Shown here: positions 7,555-15,313 of the stretch, in pieces
Layout of the letters: every line of letters begins with the position of its first letter
How positions within the stretch are numbered: the first letter of the stretch is position 1
Assembly: GCA_023246225.1 (NCBI GenBank)
Contig: JAHFIV010000003.1
Span: forward strand, 1 to 56,591
Direction of reading: 5' to 3'
Source of the DNA: a bacterium
GTDB lineage: Bacteria; Patescibacteriota; Patescibacteriia; SG8-24
DNA: 56,591 nt
Notes under the pieces: generated by a model
What the model saw: the letters and a program-made list of their open reading frames with translations, nothing else
What the model was told of the DNA's origin: nothing
The model's database searches: none
Position numbers and translations under genes: made by a program

Positions 7555-8538
7555 CTATTTTTTTGAAGAGAAACGACCGAGAGGACGGAAACCGACGTCC
7601 TCGTGCCGGCCGGCGGCGCCGACCCAGTAGACGTACGAGAGACCACCGCCGTCCGAGTTCCCACCGTAGAGACGGTCCCGGCTATCGGCTGTTTTGTCTT
7701 TGAGCCATTCAAGAGTGGTGGTGTTTCCCCATTCAGGCATATGCATGTGCATGAGGAGACTGTTTTCAATTGCGTAGGGAAGGTCGAGGTCTTTGACGTT
7801 CACGCCTAAGGACGCAGCAAGCGCGGTCTGTACCTCTGGCTTTTCAAAATCAGAGCCGCGGATGCCGAAACGGGACTTGGGGTTGGGAACAGCATCGTAG
7901 GGCTCAATGACGGGGTTTGCTCCTCTGCGGAGCGTCTCAAGCGCTTTGCCGATCACCTCATCGTTTGGATATATTTGTGCGCCATTGTCATAGTTCGGTT
8001 TTTGCCTGGTATCGACAAGCATCCATCCCCCAGGGAGTTCGCTGTGGATTTCTTCAGGACCTTTTTCTGGTTTCTTCGTCCATCCAGGGAGCTCTTTCCA
8101 CTTTTTTTTGCCATCTGGGCCGGTTTCACTGAGAACAACGGGGGGAAGATAGTGGAGTTCAAACCCTTTTTCTTTCCATTCCTTGTACTTTTCTGGAGTG
8201 ATCTCTTGTGGGAGTGGCGGAATTTCGATCTCTTTGCCGAAAAGGGTTTTGAGTGCTTCTTGCTCGCGATTGATGAGTTCACGGAATTCAGGACCGGTCT
8301 CCGCAGCCTCCTTCACTTCGATCATCCCCTTCATTTCATCGACCAGGTTCTTAAAACGAAGCTCCTCGGCGGGGGTCGAGGCGCGACTTATGATTTTATC
8401 GCGAAGTGTGGCGATTTCTTCGGCACGCTTCGTGAGTGCAACGGTTTCATCAGCCGACCAGTCGAGTGGAACTGAGGGCTCCGTCGACGGCACCATTCTC
8501 GCTGGCTCCCGCGTCGGTTGTCCTTCGGGATGTGGCAT
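7555..8538 (-). CDS. DGR-diversified C-type-lectin-fold protein (target gene 2)
   Basis: Protein of 327 aa, a paralog of the last ~240 residues of the AAA fusion next door. Shared blocks include EFRELINRE, TPEKYKEWKEKGFELH, LVDTRxKP, PEWGNT and the C-terminus VGFRPLGRFSSKK. The N-terminal 90 residues are helical and specific to this copy. The variable region (VR2) lies in the last 45 residues, with variable residues in the SRDRLYGGNSDGGG to RHEDVG stretch. No signal peptide or membrane segment. It starts one base after the VWA stop codon, so translational coupling is likely. Expected role: binding module that varies its ligand surface, acting with the AAA/VWA pair. The ligand is unknown. Confidence 0.92.
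   Translation of the reverse strand: MPHPEGQPTREPARMVPSTEPSVPLDWSADETVALTKRAEEIATLRDKIISRASTPAEELRFKNLVDEMKGMIEVKEAAETGPEFRELINREQEALKTLFGKEIEIPPLPQEITPEKYKEWKEKGFELHYLPPVVLSETGPDGKKKWKELPGWTKKPEKGPEEIHSELPGGWMLVDTRQKPNYDNGAQIYPNDEVIGKALETLRRGANPVIEPYDAVPNPKSRFGIRGSDFEKPEVQTALAASLGVNVKDLDLPYAIENSLLMHMHMPEWGNTTTLEWLKDKTADSRDRLYGGNSDGGGLSYVYWVGAAGRHEDVGFRPLGRFSSKK
7570..7683 (-). repeat. DGR variable region VR2
   Basis: Aligns with TR 4331-4444 without gaps (offset 3239). In the core 106 bp there are 14 differences and every one is at a template adenine. The IMH block is 7578-7595. VR2 shares several mutated sites with VR1 but mostly with different outcomes, so the two were diversified in separate events. 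Confidence 0.95.
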
Positions 8539-8539
8539 A

Positions 8540-11122
8540 TTATTTTTTCTTCGGTTTTCCTTTCACGCGCGCAGGGTAGAGCGCCTGAAAAACCGCGATG
8601 GTATCCGCAGCGACCGCAGGTGCGAGTGTACCGAGTGTTTCGATAACAGAAGCGTTGGGAGCATAGATCGCTTTGATCGGCTTCGCCGCGGCGGTCATAC
8701 CATAACCGTACACAACGGTACCAGCTTCACGAAGCTCTCGCAAAGCGGTTTTCGTTGCCGAAGGATTATTCGAACCACCGTCGAGGAACGCCGCAACGAA
8801 CGCGATCGGTGGCTGTTCGCCTGGTTTATGCTGCGTTTTATCCCAAACCCCACGCTCGCTCAAAATCTTTGTCTTGATCTCCGCGAGCGCCGCATGATCT
8901 GGCGTGCCGCCACCCGCGGTGCGCATAAGGGCTTGGTACAGCGCGAACTGTTCTTTTGGTCCCCATGTTCCCGCAAGCGGAAGGTCGGTCGAGACGTCGC
9001 CGTGGATACTGGTAAGCTGAATACGAATAGGGAGCGGAGCGGTGAGACGACCCTGCGACTGCCGAGAAAGAAACGCGCACTGCATGAGCGAATCCACATA
9101 GACCATCACGGCGTCACGTTGGAGATCGGCTTTGACACGGCCGGACTCGGGGTCGATTTCAGACATGGAACCAGAGAGGTCGGCCATCAGATAGACATCG
9201 ATGCCACCGAAAAGTTTTTGTCTTTTTTCGCGCGTACGGATGCGCTCAAAGCCAGACACATCACGCTCGCCAGCCTTGTGGTCGATCATTGCGAGCGCGG
9301 GATCGGTAAGTTCGTCGCCTTCGCTCATTCTGACCGGTCCTTGGTACTCACGCTTTTCTCCTTTACGACTCTGGACAAGCTGACGCCACGCCGCGATCAG
9401 TTTTTGCTGAATGCGCTCTCCTTTTTCGTCTTTCATTTCGCGCACGCGCTGAAACATCTCGCGAACTTCTTTCGCTTGCTGTTCCGAGCAACCGGCTTCG
9501 CGCGCGAACGTTTCGGTGACGCGTGCTTCGCTTGTCTTATTTTCTTCGCGCGCATTGTCTTCGGATCGCTCAAGAGATTCGATCAATTCTTCAAGATCCT
9601 CATCGCTCATGATCTCCGCTTCTTGTTCGCCATAGTCCCCCTCACCGGCAGGTTCTTGTTCTTCGTCCGGCCGTTCTTCGTCGAGCGTTGGGTCGTCCTT
9701 CGGTGTCGCGTCAGGATGGAACCATTGTCCAGTATCAGCATCATACACTTCGAGCCAGGCGTGACCGGTACCGCTCGTCATCATCGCCTTCTCAGCCGAC
9801 GCAGCCTTTTTGACATAATGACCGGTCGCGAGACGGCACGGAATGCCCGCTTTCCGAAGTACCGCCGCACCGACAGTGTTCGCCACATCGCAATCGGCTT
9901 TCTTCTCTTGCCAAATGCGTTCGAAGTATGCCGCAGGGTCCGCACGATAGACTGCGTTCATGCTGCTGTCGTTCGAGTAGTCCAAATGCTCACGCACGAC
10001 TTTGAGAAGAAATCTTGCGCGGCCGGCGGCAGAAAGTTTTGTCGCCGCAAGCTCGGTAATTTTTTGTTCGAGCTCAGTAGGGAGACGCGCAGCGATTTTT
10101 TTATCAATTTCCGTTGGCGGCATTTGCGGTGGTGTGCCTTCCTCGCGTTTTCCTATATTGAGACTATAACTAAAAACTCCATCGGCATCGATTTGGAGAT
10201 GAACGTTACCGTTGCCGTCTTCGGTGAGATGGATAGCGTCCGGTGGTGCCGAGGTTTGGAGGGTTCGCGTGTTCACGCTCCAGCCATACGGAACTGGGAT
10301 CGCAATCTTCTGCCGACCACGCACTCTTCCTGTAAGGAGTCGAGAAGAAAGTGTCTCGATTTCCTGCTCGACGAGCGGTTTCTCAACAGTCGGCGCCTTT
10401 TTCCATTTCAGCTCTGCCTCGTCCCATTCGCTGTACAAATTTTGTCGAAAATAACCACCATGAAAAGGAGTGACGGTAAAGTAGGCCTTTGATTCGCCTT
10501 TTTCTTTTTCTTTGGAGAGCTCATCCATCGACGGCGCAAACTCGTCGGTTTCTGGAGGAGGGAGGGAGTCGTCCTGCGGTGCAGGAACGGATTCTTGTTG
10601 TTCTGCATCCGTTTGTTCGGGTTGTTCTGTAGATTCTTTTTGCGCTTCTTCTTCGGGTTCGGGTGGGGATACATCCTGATCGGCGAGCCATTCAACCATT
10701 GAAGAAAGGTGATTTTTCCAAATGTCCACCTTCGTTGCAAATGGCACGTCGTGGGAGGTGAGCAGCTCAAGCGCATTCGCCGGCCCTTCGCTTGTAGCGA
10801 TTGTTTTGAGTCCCTCGAGAAAATCATGCGCCACTGGATCGGCATCGACAGCGGGCACAGCGTTCGGAGTTTCAAGAGCAGCGGCAACTGCGCGAAGAAA
10901 CGCATCAACTCGCGGCAAACCGGTCTCTTTCATTTTTGGCGGCTTGCCGAGCATCGCCGACTCCACAAGTTCACGAAACGGTTTTGGCACCTCCTTTTTC
11001 CATGTCCGATACGCCATCGCCTGTTCGCGGGTATGTATCGCAAAAGCCGGCCTCTCTTGCTCAGAAGTTTCGCGATGCTCCAGCGAAGGCTCGGGCGGTG
11101 ATGTTGGTGAACGATTCGGCAT
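8540..11122 (-). CDS. Transglutaminase-like and VWA-domain protein, partner of the MoxR ATPase
   Basis: Protein of 860 aa. After a helical N-terminus comes an acidic Pro/Gln/Glu-rich linker (about 150-200) and a beta-rich segment (about 210-330). Next is a transglutaminase-like domain with the Cys in KKADCDVANTVG (about 411), His in GTGHAWLEVY (about 454) and Asp in FHPDAT (about 471). A long acidic helical region follows, then a CobT-like VWA domain with MIDAS motif DLSGS (648-652) and a lysine-rich tail. I use the ATG at 11122, which has GAGGT at the right distance; a longer frame would overlap the divergent dus gene. First gene of the operon with both DGR targets. MoxR-VWA couples act as chaperone/remodelling machines; here it likely handles or triggers the variable proteins (inference). 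Confidence 0.88.
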   Translation of the reverse strand: MPNRSPTSPPEPSLEHRETSEQERPAFAIHTREQAMAYRTWKKEVPKPFRELVESAMLGKPPKMKETGLPRVDAFLRAVAAALETPNAVPAVDADPVAHDFLEGLKTIATSEGPANALELLTSHDVPFATKVDIWKNHLSSMVEWLADQDVSPPEPEEEAQKESTEQPEQTDAEQQESVPAPQDDSLPPPETDEFAPSMDELSKEKEKGESKAYFTVTPFHGGYFRQNLYSEWDEAELKWKKAPTVEKPLVEQEIETLSSRLLTGRVRGRQKIAIPVPYGWSVNTRTLQTSAPPDAIHLTEDGNGNVHLQIDADGVFSYSLNIGKREEGTPPQMPPTEIDKKIAARLPTELEQKITELAATKLSAAGRARFLLKVVREHLDYSNDSSMNAVYRADPAAYFERIWQEKKADCDVANTVGAAVLRKAGIPCRLATGHYVKKAASAEKAMMTSGTGHAWLEVYDADTGQWFHPDATPKDDPTLDEERPDEEQEPAGEGDYGEQEAEIMSDEDLEELIESLERSEDNAREENKTSEARVTETFAREAGCSEQQAKEVREMFQRVREMKDEKGERIQQKLIAAWRQLVQSRKGEKREYQGPVRMSEGDELTDPALAMIDHKAGERDVSGFERIRTREKRQKLFGGIDVYLMADLSGSMSEIDPESGRVKADLQRDAVMVYVDSLMQCAFLSRQSQGRLTAPLPIRIQLTSIHGDVSTDLPLAGTWGPKEQFALYQALMRTAGGGTPDHAALAEIKTKILSERGVWDKTQHKPGEQPPIAFVAAFLDGGSNNPSATKTALRELREAGTVVYGYGMTAAAKPIKAIYAPNASVIETLGTLAPAVAADTIAVFQALYPARVKGKPKKK

Positions 11123-11189
11123 AAATACCTCGGGGACCTCTGCGAAAGTATGGCAGAGTTGCGCGGTTATTTCAAAAAACCATTCCCGG

Positions 11190-11218
11190 TTGACCGCGCG
11201 GCTGTTTTTGGATAGTAT
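11190..11218 (+). promoter_or_regulatory. Promoter for the dihydrouridine synthase gene
   Basis: TTGACC (11190-11195), a 17-bp spacer and TAGTAT (11213-11218), 31 bp before the dus start. Good sigma-70-like match in the divergent region between dus and the VWA gene. Confidence 0.75.
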
Positions 11219-11248
11219 TCTCCAGTTATGAACCCATAGTGAGTTTCT

Positions 11249-12205
11249 ATGTTCCGCTGGTCCGACCTCGAAAACCCGATCGTTGCGCTTTCGCCGATGG
11301 CCGATATGACGGACTCGGCGTTTTGTCGTCTCACGAAGCACATCGGTGCGCCTGTCGTATTTCGCGAAATGATCAGCGCAGAGGGACTCATACACGGAAG
11401 TGAAAAATCGTTTCGCATGGGCGCGTTTCATGCAGAAGAGCGCCCGCTGATCCAGCAATTATTCGGCGCAGATCCGAAAAGTATGGCGGACGCCGTAAAG
11501 ATGATCGATGATGCGTATCATCCTGACGGCTTCGATGTGAACATGGGGTGCCCGGTGTACAAAATCACGTCGAACTTTAACGGGGCTGCGCTGATGAAAG
11601 ACGCCGCGCTCGCGACAAAAATTATCCGTGCGATGAAATCTGCGACACCGTCCCCTGTGTCGGTGAAACTTCGCCTTGGATGGTCGCGACCCGACGAAGT
11701 GCTTGAGTTTATTAAAGTCGTAGAGAGCGCCGGTGCAGACCTCGTGACAATCCATGGAAGAACAAAAGAGCAAGGATATTCCGGCGTCGCAGATTGGGAG
11801 ATGATCGGTCGTGCAAAAGCGCGCGCGTCGATCCCCGTGCTCGCGAACGGCGACATTCACACTCCCGAGGCCGCAGTGAAAGCGCTCGCCGTTTCTGGTT
11901 GCGACGGCGTACTGATCGCACGCGGCGCGCTCGGCAATCCGTGGATCTTCACACAAATGCACGCAGCGCTCCGTGGTGCACCGTGGACCGTACCGACGCT
12001 TGCGGAACGGATCGCGGTCGTGCGCGAACATGCGCGTCTGCACGTGACGCAATACGAGGAGCATCACGATCTCACCACATTCCGCAAACACCTCACGTGG
12101 TATTTCAAAGGAATCCCCGGCGCAAAAGCGCACCGTGATCGATTAGTAAAAGTCACGACGCTCGAAGAGCTCGACGTCATTCTTGATGAGCTCAGAAGTT
12201 CCTAA
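11249..12205 (+). CDS. dus: tRNA-dihydrouridine synthase (Dus family)
   Basis: Flavin enzyme that reduces uridines to dihydrouridine in the tRNA D-loop, 318 aa, normal length. Visible are the FMN-binding start PIVALSPMADMTDSAFC, the catalytic Cys in NMGCPV (about residue 101), VKLRLGW, the TIHGRT motif, LANGDI and GVLIARGALGNPW. The signature is closest to the DusB type. Monocistronic and divergent from the DGR operon. Confidence 0.95.
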   Translation: MFRWSDLENPIVALSPMADMTDSAFCRLTKHIGAPVVFREMISAEGLIHGSEKSFRMGAFHAEERPLIQQLFGADPKSMADAVKMIDDAYHPDGFDVNMGCPVYKITSNFNGAALMKDAALATKIIRAMKSATPSPVSVKLRLGWSRPDEVLEFIKVVESAGADLVTIHGRTKEQGYSGVADWEMIGRAKARASIPVLANGDIHTPEAAVKALAVSGCDGVLIARGALGNPWIFTQMHAALRGAPWTVPTLAERIAVVREHARLHVTQYEEHHDLTTFRKHLTWYFKGIPGAKAHRDRLVKVTTLEELDVILDELRSS

Positions 12206-12240
12206 AAGAATTTTTAATACACACACCATAGTCGCACTAT

Positions 12241-12271
12241 AAAAAACGACCTGTCTGCAAAGACAGGTCGT
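12241..12271 (-). terminator. Intrinsic terminator of the lipoprotein pair
   Basis: Perfect 10-bp stem ACGACCTGTC/GACAGGTCGT (12246-12271) with six U on the minus transcript (12241-12246). It lies just downstream of the two leftward lipoprotein genes. Confidence 0.85.
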
Positions 12272-12280
12272 AGGATGAAG

Positions 12281-12309
12281 CGCGCCACACGGCGCGTTAT
12301 TTATTTTTC
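12281..12309 (+). terminator. Intrinsic terminator of dus
   Basis: Stem CGCGCC/GGCGCG with ACAC loop followed by TTATTTATTTTT on the plus strand. It overlaps the end of the convergent lipoprotein gene. Confidence 0.7.
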
Positions 12310-12888
12310 GTGCGGGATCGTCACGCTCAGTTCGAGAACCCCCATGACGACGTTACATTCTCTGTCTGACTCTGGAGGCCAGTCTCCGCTCATAAAGACC
12401 CAGAGACGATGGTTCCTCGGCGATAATACCCGTGTCGATCGTACGTATCGTGACATCGAGGTGTCACGATACCGCACTACTGCGCGACCAAGGCTTTGAT
12501 CGATCGACATCTCATCGATCACCATAAGCGCCGCCAGATGTTCTCTGAAGAATTCGATAAAATCGCTCATGGTGGCGGCAAGGTCGTCCCAAGAGACACG
12601 ATTAATCTGCAAGGTTATGCGCCCATCGAGCTCCGCGTTATGAAACGCGAGCATATCGGAACTATCAAGACTGGTATCGATAACCCATCCCGGCGGAGCT
12701 CTGAACTCGATTCCCCCGAAACTAACCCTCTCACCATCCTCCCTCTTCGCTCCGGGCAGAACGGTCGGTGCGGAGCTGGACGCTGCCACCGGTGGTATCT
12801 CAACCACGATCGGCGCCACCACCACTGACGGCTCCCTCACGCAACCAAGAAACATCGCAACAACAACGAGAATAACGAACTTTCTCAT
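12301..12888 (-). CDS. Predicted lipoprotein, paralog of the upstream gene
   Basis: Protein of 195 aa with a short lipoprotein signal (MRKFVILVVVAMFLGC, Cys16), a Val/Pro-rich linker and a beta-rich domain (FGGIEFRAPPGWVIDT ... LWVFMSGDWPPESDREC). It resembles the upstream lipoprotein in signal, linker, the PPGW/PKGW element and the GDWPPE/GEWPGE end motif, so the two are tandem duplicates. The start is set at the ATG opening the signal peptide, with AGAGAG before it. No family recognised. Confidence 0.8.
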   Translation of the reverse strand: MRKFVILVVVAMFLGCVREPSVVVAPIVVEIPPVAASSSAPTVLPGAKREDGERVSFGGIEFRAPPGWVIDTSLDSSDMLAFHNAELDGRITLQINRVSWDDLAATMSDFIEFFREHLAALMVIDEMSIDQSLGRAVVRYRDTSMSRYVRSTRVLSPRNHRLWVFMSGDWPPESDRECNVVMGVLELSVTIPHEK

Positions 12889-12914
12889 CACGACTCTCTT
12901 TCTTCGTTCAGACA

Positions 12915-13490
12915 CTATCGTGGCGTTTCGATCATCATCACTCGCACACTCGATGCAAATTCCGACATGATACGATTGCAATCGTTTCGCACCACAAGCA
13001 CTTCACCAGGCCATTCTCCACGCAACGTGACGACTATCTGTGGATGCGCTCGCGGGAAAAACACAAAGACTTGTCGTTCACGCTCGCATTGATTCCCGAT
13101 GCAGTACCACCGTGCCATCTGCCGACGAGAGAAAGCGTCCCAACGCTGCAGCGGACTCGCGTCCCCGCGCGAGGCGATCTCCTCTTGCATTTCTCTCTCA
13201 ACGTTCTTGCTCACCGCATCGACATCAACCTGATCGACAAACTCCTCCATTCGCAAGGAGATGACCGCATCGAGAACGGTCGAATGGACTTCTGTCGCAT
13301 CTTCCTTCGCGTTGAAACGTGCGCTCCAACCTTTGGGAGTGGTGAAATCGAGATAGAATGTCGTGCGTGGCGAACTGGGCACAACCGGCATTGCGGGCAG
13401 CGAAGCGATCGCTGCGGGAGTCACGACCGGCCGCTGCTCATGAGAACAGCCGAGAAATACCGCGACTACACAAACGATGAAATTTCGCAT
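12915..13490 (-). CDS. Predicted lipoprotein
   Basis: Protein of 191 aa with lipoprotein signal MRNFIVCVVAVFLGC (Cys15), a Pro/Val linker and a compact beta-rich domain (PKGWSARFN ... VVTLRGEWPGE). It lies 26 bp upstream of its paralog and is likely co-transcribed with it. A TTGACA element (complement 13553-13558) and an AT-rich inverted repeat (13534-13547) lie upstream. Function unknown; probably exposed on the outer face of the cytoplasmic membrane. Confidence 0.8.
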   Translation of the reverse strand: MRNFIVCVVAVFLGCSHEQRPVVTPAAIASLPAMPVVPSSPRTTFYLDFTTPKGWSARFNAKEDATEVHSTVLDAVISLRMEEFVDQVDVDAVSKNVEREMQEEIASRGDASPLQRWDAFSRRQMARWYCIGNQCERERQVFVFFPRAHPQIVVTLRGEWPGEVLVVRNDCNRIMSEFASSVRVMMIETPR

Positions 13491-13599
13491 AGTGAACCTC
13501 GTTTCTCTGGGAAAAGAACTTACTGCAACATAAGCATATTTTTATGCTGAATGTCAATGGTGCGCAGCGTCGTGCTATTTGCTATGATAAAGAAAGACT

Positions 13600-14796
13600 A
13601 TGGCTGCAAAACGGTCCATGCAATCGCAAGGAAAACCATTACCGAAATGGAACTTTTTTGCGCATCCCCATTCACTCAACCAACAAATAGCGATCGGTGC
13701 AGGTATTTTGACAGTGGTCACCGTGGTGGGGTATCTCGCCCATGGACAAAACATTACCACACCGCAATCGACGTTCGCTTCTTCGTACAGCAAGGCCGCG
13801 AGTCGCGATAAAGAACGGTATGCGCAGCTCGCAACACTGAGCGAAGCGCTCGATGCATATAAAAAAGAAACAAAAGAATATCCTGCATCACTCACCGCGC
13901 TCGCACCAACATACCTGCACGAAATTCCGAAAGATCCTTCCACGGGACAACAGTTCGGCTATCAAGGTGATGCGACAAAATTCACGGTGAAATTCGGGCT
14001 TGAGCAAGGAACCACCACTCTGCCCGCCGGCGAACACACACTTTCTGAAAAAGGATTCGACTCGCCAGCACCAACCTCAAAAGAAATTTCAAAAACTGAA
14101 AATGCAGCGACCACCGTCACAATCCCCACAGTTCCGACAAGTCCTGTGACCACAACACATTCTGTATCAGACGCCGAAGCCCCACCACAACAAAAAAAAT
14201 CCCCAACACCGCTCGTGGTTGATTCTGATAATGATGGCCTGTCAGATGCACTAGAGATACAAATCGGCACAGATCCGCACTCACCAAATATTCTTTCGAG
14301 CACACAGCTCGCCTACCAAAATACTTCACCACCGAGTGCTGCACCGTCTGACGCATCACCTGCTGGACCATCGTCTACTACAACTACCGCCACCGCTTCT
14401 GCACCTTTAAAATCACTGCAAAAATCTTTAGGCTTTCTCGATACGCTCTCTAAAATTGTCGAGGAAAATTTTCAGCCGCTTCCTCAAAAAAACGACGCTG
14501 TGCTGAACCCTGAAATACCCACGAAAGAAAAAACGACAACAGCTCCTCCACATAAAATCTCCGCAGAACTTGCAACCGCAGCAACAACGATCAACATCAA
14601 CACCCCGGAGATGAATCAGATGAAAACGGAGGTTGTGCAAACCACACAGTCACCGGAACTCGGGCAAGCGGTAAAAAATTTCTGGTCGCTACTCCAAGAA
14701 AAAATTGGGCAATTTTCAAAAACAATAATTCTCCAATTTGTCACGCTTCTTCGAACGGTGTGGAATATATTGGTGGCGCTCGTCACTGCAAAATAA
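13600..14796 (+). CDS. Membrane protein with GspG-like pilin domain and calcium-binding-like repeat
   Basis: Protein of 398 aa. A membrane segment (about 29-47) is followed by a pseudopilin-like module (LATLSEALDAYKKETKEYPASL ... LHEIPKDPSTGQQFGY, about 78-125), as in the C-terminal domain of type II secretion GspG. A Thr/Pro-rich linker comes next, then one thrombospondin-3-like loop (DSDNDGLSDALEIQIGTDP, about 207-225) that probably binds calcium, another Ser/Thr/Pro-rich stretch and a C-terminal hydrophobic segment. There is no prepilin cleavage motif, so it is not a classical pilin. Likely a surface protein held by two membrane anchors. TATGAT just upstream may be the -10. Confidence 0.75.
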   Translation: MAAKRSMQSQGKPLPKWNFFAHPHSLNQQIAIGAGILTVVTVVGYLAHGQNITTPQSTFASSYSKAASRDKERYAQLATLSEALDAYKKETKEYPASLTALAPTYLHEIPKDPSTGQQFGYQGDATKFTVKFGLEQGTTTLPAGEHTLSEKGFDSPAPTSKEISKTENAATTVTIPTVPTSPVTTTHSVSDAEAPPQQKKSPTPLVVDSDNDGLSDALEIQIGTDPHSPNILSSTQLAYQNTSPPSAAPSDASPAGPSSTTTTATASAPLKSLQKSLGFLDTLSKIVEENFQPLPQKNDAVLNPEIPTKEKTTTAPPHKISAELATAATTININTPEMNQMKTEVVQTTQSPELGQAVKNFWSLLQEKIGQFSKTIILQFVTLLRTVWNILVALVTAK

Positions 14797-14798
14797 TT

Positions 14799-15281
14799 AT
14801 GATTGAAAACGAACGATCGTTTCTTGTTGCAAAAATACCACCGTTCGATGACACAAAAATAAAAAATATCGAACAACACTACCTCACTGAGGGCAAAGAA
14901 CCGTTACGACTTCGCCGCGCAGATCGAACGTTTGAACTCACAAAAAAATTGACGATCGATCCCACTGATCCGTCACGAAAAGACGAGCTCACCATTCCAC
15001 TCTCTGAAGAACAGTACAACCGTCTAGTGACGCTTTCGGTGCGATCTCTTACAAAACGACGTCACCTCATCCCTCTTGTGAACGGTCTCACTGCTGAACT
15101 CGACGTATTTCTCGGTCCGCTCGAAGGATTCGTAAAAGTCGAAGTGGAATTTCCAAATGAAGATGCACGAAGCGCGTTCACTCCCCCGGAATGGTTTGGA
15201 AAAGATATCTCTCAAGAAAAATGGTCATCAAATTCCTGGCTCGCCGGAAAATCATTCGCTGATGTACGACAGTATTTATAA
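14799..15281 (+). CDS. CYTH domain protein
   Basis: Protein of 160 aa with the CYTH (CyaB/thiamine triphosphatase) fold pattern: N-terminal ENERSFLV resembling the ExExK signature, LRLRR, the PLVNGLTAELDVF strand pair and VKVEVEFP. The family uses triphosphate substrates and metal ions; the substrate here is not predictable. Start at the ATG 2 bp after the preceding stop, so it is coupled to the pilin-like gene. A terminator follows directly. Confidence 0.85.
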   Translation: MIENERSFLVAKIPPFDDTKIKNIEQHYLTEGKEPLRLRRADRTFELTKKLTIDPTDPSRKDELTIPLSEEQYNRLVTLSVRSLTKRRHLIPLVNGLTAELDVFLGPLEGFVKVEVEFPNEDARSAFTPPEWFGKDISQEKWSSNSWLAGKSFADVRQYL

Positions 15282-15313
15282 AAGATGGCCGCGGTGAGCG
15301 GCCATCTTTTATT
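15281..15313. terminator. Bidirectional intrinsic terminator
   Basis: Perfect 12-bp stem AAAGATGGCCGC/GCGGCCATCTTT with 5-nt loop (15281-15309), A-rich before and T-rich after. It separates the convergent CYTH and AI-2E-like genes. Confidence 0.9.

Larger units (their letters stand above)
2937..8538 (-). mobile_element. Diversity-generating retroelement cassette (RT, TR, two VR target genes)
   Basis: Complete DGR. In minus-strand order it has target gene 2 with VR2 (7570-7683), target gene 1 with VR1 (4697-4810), the template repeat TR (4331-4444) and the reverse transcriptase. An Avd-like gene lies antisense between TR and RT. DGRs copy the TR RNA with random errors at adenines and place the cDNA into the VR. 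The adenine-restricted TR/VR differences seen here are direct sequence evidence for this activity. No integrase or transposase is associated. Confidence 0.95.

Noticed and set aside
8183-10492. Long plus-strand open frame of 769 codons
   Set aside because: Fully antisense to the VWA and VR2 genes, with Arg/Phe/Cys-rich shadow composition and no motifs.
13600-14796. True type II secretion pseudopilin
   Set aside because: No prepilin peptidase site; the membrane segment follows about 28 residues, and long Thr/Pro linkers plus a C-terminal membrane helix are unlike GspG.
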